From Parvibaculum sp. (GTDB lineage: Bacteria > Pseudomonadota > Alphaproteobacteria > Parvibaculales > Parvibaculaceae): 7,554 nucleotides of DNA. Both the position numbers and the translations under genes were made by a program. The stretch spans positions 1-7,554 of the forward strand of contig JAGUWA010000180.1 in the NCBI GenBank assembly GCA_020062605.1. The letters run 5' to 3'. This document shows positions 5,446-7,554 of the stretch, in pieces. The stretch's first letter is position 1; each line of letters opens with the position of its first letter. The notes beneath the pieces are model-generated. The model saw only the letters and a program-made list of their open reading frames with translations, did not search any database and was not told where the DNA came from.

Positions 5446-6144
5446 GTGGCACGCAAAAAGGAACCGCGGAAGCTGGAGGCAATCGCCGAGGCGGCCATCA
5501 CCTGCTTTTCCGACCTGGGCGTGAGGCGAACGCAGATGACCGATGTGGCGAAAGCCGCGGGCGTGTCGGCCGGCGCGCTCTATCTCTATGTTTCGAGCAA
5601 GGAAGCGCTTTTTCACCTGGCGATACTGAAGCTCCGCGCGCGGCCACTCGACACGCTCGCCCTGCCCCTTGCCGATCCCGGCATGGCGGAGACAGTGGCG
5701 GTGTTTGCCGCCCGGGCGGCGGAAATCCGGCATTGGCCGTCTCTGGATGCAGCCTTGAAGCCGCGCGCCAAAGTCGATCGCAAAGTGCTCCTCGCCATCG
5801 GCCGCGAGCTTTACGACATGCTGCACGAGTCGCGACGGGCGATATGGCTTGTCGACCGATGCGCCATGGAGATCCCCGAATTCGGGCAATTGCATGCGCG
5901 GGAGCTGCGCGGCCAGCACAGGGACGCGCTCGCTGGCATCGCCATGAAGGTCATGGACCGCAAGGAAGCGCCCCCTCCTGCCGTGAAGCTCGCGGCGCGG
6001 CTCGCCATCGAAGCCGTGGCCTGGGGCGCCATGCACCGGATGCGCGAATCCGCGGCAAACAGGATTCCCGGCCTCGATGAGGAGAATGCCAGGGAAACGG
6101 CGGCCGCAGCCTTTGCCGCGACGCTCACCGGCGCCGCTGTGTGA
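5446..6144 (+). CDS. TetR/AcrR family transcriptional regulator
   Basis: TetR-family DNA-binding regulator of 232 residues. The N-terminal helix-turn-helix domain is clear: EAIAEAAITCFSDLGV (11-26), TQMTDVAKAAGVSAGALYLYVSSKEALF (29-56), with recognition helix SAGALYLYV. The rest is helical and ligand-binding in type, but not conserved enough to name an effector. I chose GTG 5446, which has a purine-rich GAAGAAGGAAG just before it and begins the usual short basic tail (ARKKEPRKLE). The frame runs upstream through GTG 5410 to TTG 5395, but that part lies inside the dehydrogenase fragment. Regulators of this family usually control an adjacent gene; the original target may have been lost when the left-hand segment was rearranged. 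The next gene, encoding a PAS protein, lies 110 bp downstream. Confidence 0.9.
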   Translation: MARKKEPRKLEAIAEAAITCFSDLGVRRTQMTDVAKAAGVSAGALYLYVSSKEALFHLAILKLRARPLDTLALPLADPGMAETVAVFAARAAEIRHWPSLDAALKPRAKVDRKVLLAIGRELYDMLHESRRAIWLVDRCAMEIPEFGQLHARELRGQHRDALAGIAMKVMDRKEAPPPAVKLAARLAIEAVAWGAMHRMRESAANRIPGLDEENARETAAAAFAATLTGAAV

Positions 6145-6254
6145 ACCGACAAGAAATTCTAAAGAGGCGCATTAACGGCATCTTATAGCGTCTAAGGTGA
6201 AATGGACGGTGCGCGTTTGCGAGGGGCGGCGCGACGGACGCGAAAGCCGGAAAG

Positions 6255-6785
6255 ATGTTCGCTGAACACCAGACATATGCGGCAAGGGGCCCGGAAAGCG
6301 CGGTGCGGCGGATCGAAACCAGCGTCGTGCCGGTCGGAGCGGCCGCGCATCAGCAGTCGCAAAATCTCATTGCCTTCTGGGAGAAGCATCGTGGCAACGG
6401 ACGCCTGCTCGGCCGCGCGAACCTCCCCTGCCGCGAAACCGCGCCCCTGCTGCCGAGCATCTTCGTACTCGAACGGATCGACCGGGACGGCGAGGACTGG
6501 CGGCTCCGGCTGGTCGGCACGCATCTGACGCACTGGCTGGACTTCGACCCGACCGGGCTCTCCATCTCAGGCTTCTACCACCCGGCCCATGTGGCGCATA
6601 ACGCCGGTGTCTACCGCATGGTGACGGAAGAGCACCGCGTCCATGTCACACACGGACGCCTTTACGGCGTGGACCGCGATTTCCTGCAGCTCGAATTCGT
6701 CCACCTGCCCATGGAAGGCTCAGGCCCCGACGATATCCTTCTGCTGGGCTGTATCTCGATTTTCGAGAACCGGCCTCAGCTCTGA
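6255..6785 (+). CDS. PAS_5-type PAS domain protein
   Basis: Single-domain protein of 176 residues resembling the alphaproteobacterial PAS_5 (former DUF1457) family. The pattern is NLIAFWEKHRGNGRLLGRANL (37-57), LLPSIFVLERI (65-75), WRLRLVGTHLTHWLDFDPTG (82-101), then VYRMVTEEHRVHVTHG and FLQLEFVHLPM (143-153). These proteins carry only the sensor-like PAS fold, with no kinase or cyclase attached, and their role is not established. ATG 6255 is the first start in this frame after a stop at 6198, with GGAAAG immediately upstream instead of a well-placed ribosome binding site. The roughly 30 residues before the domain are not conserved looking, so a later start is possible. Its last 10 bp overlap the end of the opposing zeta-subunit gene. 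Confidence 0.82.
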   Translation: MFAEHQTYAARGPESAVRRIETSVVPVGAAAHQQSQNLIAFWEKHRGNGRLLGRANLPCRETAPLLPSIFVLERIDRDGEDWRLRLVGTHLTHWLDFDPTGLSISGFYHPAHVAHNAGVYRMVTEEHRVHVTHGRLYGVDRDFLQLEFVHLPMEGSGPDDILLLGCISIFENRPQL

Positions 6786-7093
6786 AGCTGGCGGATCGCC
6801 TCGTCCATCAATTCGGCCATCGTCCGGCGGATCTGGTGGTCGGACTGGTCGACGCCCTTGGCATCGAAATCCCGCCGGATCTTGCGGAAGACATCTTCGT
6901 CGCCCGCTTCCTCGAAATCGGACGCGACGACTTCCTGCGCATATTCGGCAGCGGCATCGCCGCCGAGCCCCATCTTCTCCGCCGCCCAAAGGCCGAGCAG
7001 CTTGTTGCGGCGCGCATTGGCCTTGAAGCGCATCTCCTCGTCATGGACGAACTTCTTCTCGAAACCGTCTTCGCGCTTGTCGAAGGTGGACAT
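6776..7093 (-). CDS. F1Fo-ATPase zeta-type inhibitor subunit (DUF1476)
   Basis: DUF1476 protein of 105 residues, the alphaproteobacterial zeta subunit. In Paracoccus denitrificans this protein binds F1-ATPase through its N-terminal part and blocks ATP hydrolysis. The sequence fits well: MSTFDKREDGFEKKFVHDEE (1-20), FKANARRNKLLGLWAAEKMGL (23-43), then DFEEAGDEDVFRKIRRDF (59-76) and HQIRRTMAELMDEAIRQ. It is soluble, mostly helical and highly charged. ATG 7093 is chosen because the protein begins there as in relatives, and a GGAGAG lies 9 nt upstream on the minus strand; TTG 7114 would add seven residues. It is divergent from purC, a pairing common in alphaproteobacteria, and ends 10 bp inside the PAS gene. 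Inhibitor function is inferred from the family. Confidence 0.92.
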   Translation of the reverse strand: MSTFDKREDGFEKKFVHDEEMRFKANARRNKLLGLWAAEKMGLGGDAAAEYAQEVVASDFEEAGDEDVFRKIRRDFDAKGVDQSDHQIRRTMAELMDEAIRQLQS

Positions 7094-7173
7094 GAATGGG
7101 GTCTCTCCGTTCAAAACTCCGGCAAAGGCCGCCCGGGATGCGTACCGGCCCCACCAGCAGGGAATTGACCCTA

Positions 7174-7202
7174 GGCATAGCCGCCCGTTTCCTTCAAATC
7201 AA
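7174..7202 (-). promoter_or_regulatory. Candidate promoter for zeta subunit gene
   Basis: On the minus strand, TTGATT (7202-7197) and TATGCC (7179-7174) are separated by 17 bp. The -35 box matches 4 of 6 and the -10 box 3 of 6. Placement would give a leader of about 70 nt before ATG 7093. This is a plausible housekeeping promoter, but not strong. Confidence 0.35.
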
Positions 7203-7253
7203 CCGCGATCGGACGACGCAGGGCTCGCTGCGACGAAATAGCTAAACCACTGA

Positions 7254-7277
7254 TTTCCGGGCGCTTTTTTCCGGGCG
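7254..7277 (+). repeat. 10-bp direct repeat in zeta-purC intergenic region
   Basis: TTTCCGGGCG occurs at 7254-7263 and again at 7268-7277, a 14-bp period. It lies between the two divergent genes and could be a regulator half-site pair. The T run at 7265-7270 has no stem before it and is not a terminator. Confidence 0.5.
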
Positions 7278-7333
7278 TGCGGCGCAACAAAGCCTCATTG
7301 TATAGCATCTGGCCTTGCGTTACCTTGCGCACG

Positions 7334-7437
7334 CCGGAGAGCCGATTCCGCAGCCGCCCCCGGTTCTCCTTCCCGCATCGAGCGGCCCTCGAATCCGTGC
7401 GGAACGATACCCAAGCCCCGGAGTCGCTCTCCGGGCT
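7334..7437 (+). promoter_or_regulatory. purC leader with competing hairpins
   Basis: Hairpin 1: GGAGAGCCG (7336-7344) pairs with CGGTTCTCC (7361-7369), 9 bp with one G-U pair and a 16-nt loop. Hairpin 2: CCCGGAG (7417-7423) pairs with CTCCGGG (7429-7435), 7 bp with a 5-nt loop, extendable by AGC/GCT across one bulged C. A third pairing, CCGGAGAGC (7334-7342) with GCTCTCCGG (7426-7434), is a perfect 9 bp and excludes both. GATTCC near the start of loop 1 (7344-7349) also matches the GGAATC at 7446-7451 that overlaps the likely purC ribosome binding site. The layout resembles an attenuator or translational switch, but no known riboswitch class is recognised and GC-rich DNA makes chance pairing common. 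Confidence 0.4.
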
Positions 7438-7456
7438 AACCGATTGGAATCACGAC

Positions 7457-7554
7457 ATGAGCCGGCGCAGACGCGTTTACGAAGGCAAGGCCAAGGTGCT
7501 GTATGAAGGCCCGGAGCCGGGCACGCTGATCCAGCACTTCAAGGACGACGCGAC
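7457..7554 (+). CDS. purC: SAICAR synthetase, N-terminal part
   Basis: First 32 codons of phosphoribosylaminoimidazole-succinocarboxamide synthase, which uses ATP to join aspartate to CAIR in purine synthesis; its product SAICAR is a substrate of PurB. MSRRRRVYEGKAKVLYEGP, then GTLIQHFKDDA, is the standard beginning, including the YEGKAK nucleotide-binding strand and the FKDDA segment. ATG 7457 is supported by this N-terminus, with GGAA at 7446-7449 as a modest ribosome binding site 7 nt upstream. The gene runs off the window. It is divergent from the zeta gene, with 363 bp between the two starts. Confidence 0.96.
   Translation, partial: MSRRRRVYEGKAKVLYEGPEPGTLIQHFKDDA

Noticed and set aside
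6202..6528. Plus-strand frame from ATG 6202 with a good AAGGTG ribosome binding site
   Set aside because: It is out of frame with the PAS domain and its Arg/Ser-rich translation resembles nothing. The binding site may belong to a lost start or be chance.
7254..7270. T run at 7265-7270 as a rho-independent terminator
   Set aside because: No stem precedes it on the plus strand, and no gene on either strand ends near it.

Overview
The window looks like a high-GC alphaproteobacterial chromosome segment, Hyphomicrobiales/Parvibaculum-like. This is inferred from protein flavour, the presence of an F1-ATPase zeta-type inhibitor (DUF1476), and the purB / DUF1476 / purC neighbourhood. No database search was possible. 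All strong genes have the codon and GC bias of one genome, except a stretch around 4.4-5.45 kb that reads as less GC-biased and carries broken genes.

Layout. Positions 1-884 hold the 3' end of map (methionine aminopeptidase) followed closely by radC, both on the plus strand. Positions 885-1538 have no convincing gene. They separate two convergent genes and are filled with a degenerate repeat array: GGGGATA-type units recur about every 112-133 bp, with TATCCCC ends and TGTCA-type heptamers inside. Positions 1539-2126 (minus strand) encode a caffeoyl-CoA-type O-methyltransferase whose usual N-terminal segment appears to be missing. It is divergent from purB (2289-3626, adenylosuccinate lyase), whose upstream region has a candidate promoter overlapping a CAGGTG/CACCTG palindrome. 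A histidine phosphatase follows purB (3700-4425).

Positions 4426-5445 look like a recombination scar. A metallo-beta-lactamase-fold hydrolase has lost its C-terminal end and abuts, with almost no gap, an inverted fragment of about 80 codons from a PQQ-dependent dehydrogenase. Then come a TetR-type regulator (5446-6144) and a PAS_5-type single-domain protein (6255-6785), whose end overlaps the convergent zeta-subunit gene (6776-7093, minus). Zeta is divergent from purC, whose first 32 codons close the window (7457-7554). The purC leader contains two hairpins, with arms that could also pair with each other.

How it fits together. purB and purC act in de novo purine synthesis: PurC makes SAICAR, and PurB cleaves SAICAR and later adenylosuccinate. 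In many alphaproteobacteria purB, the zeta gene and purC are near neighbours. Here about 3.1 kb of accessory material separates purB from the zeta gene. The most unusual parts are the repeat array at 0.9-1.5 kb with 11-bp-phased, Pho-box-like heptamers, the mutually exclusive folding of the purC leader, and the truncated-gene junction at about 5191-5196.
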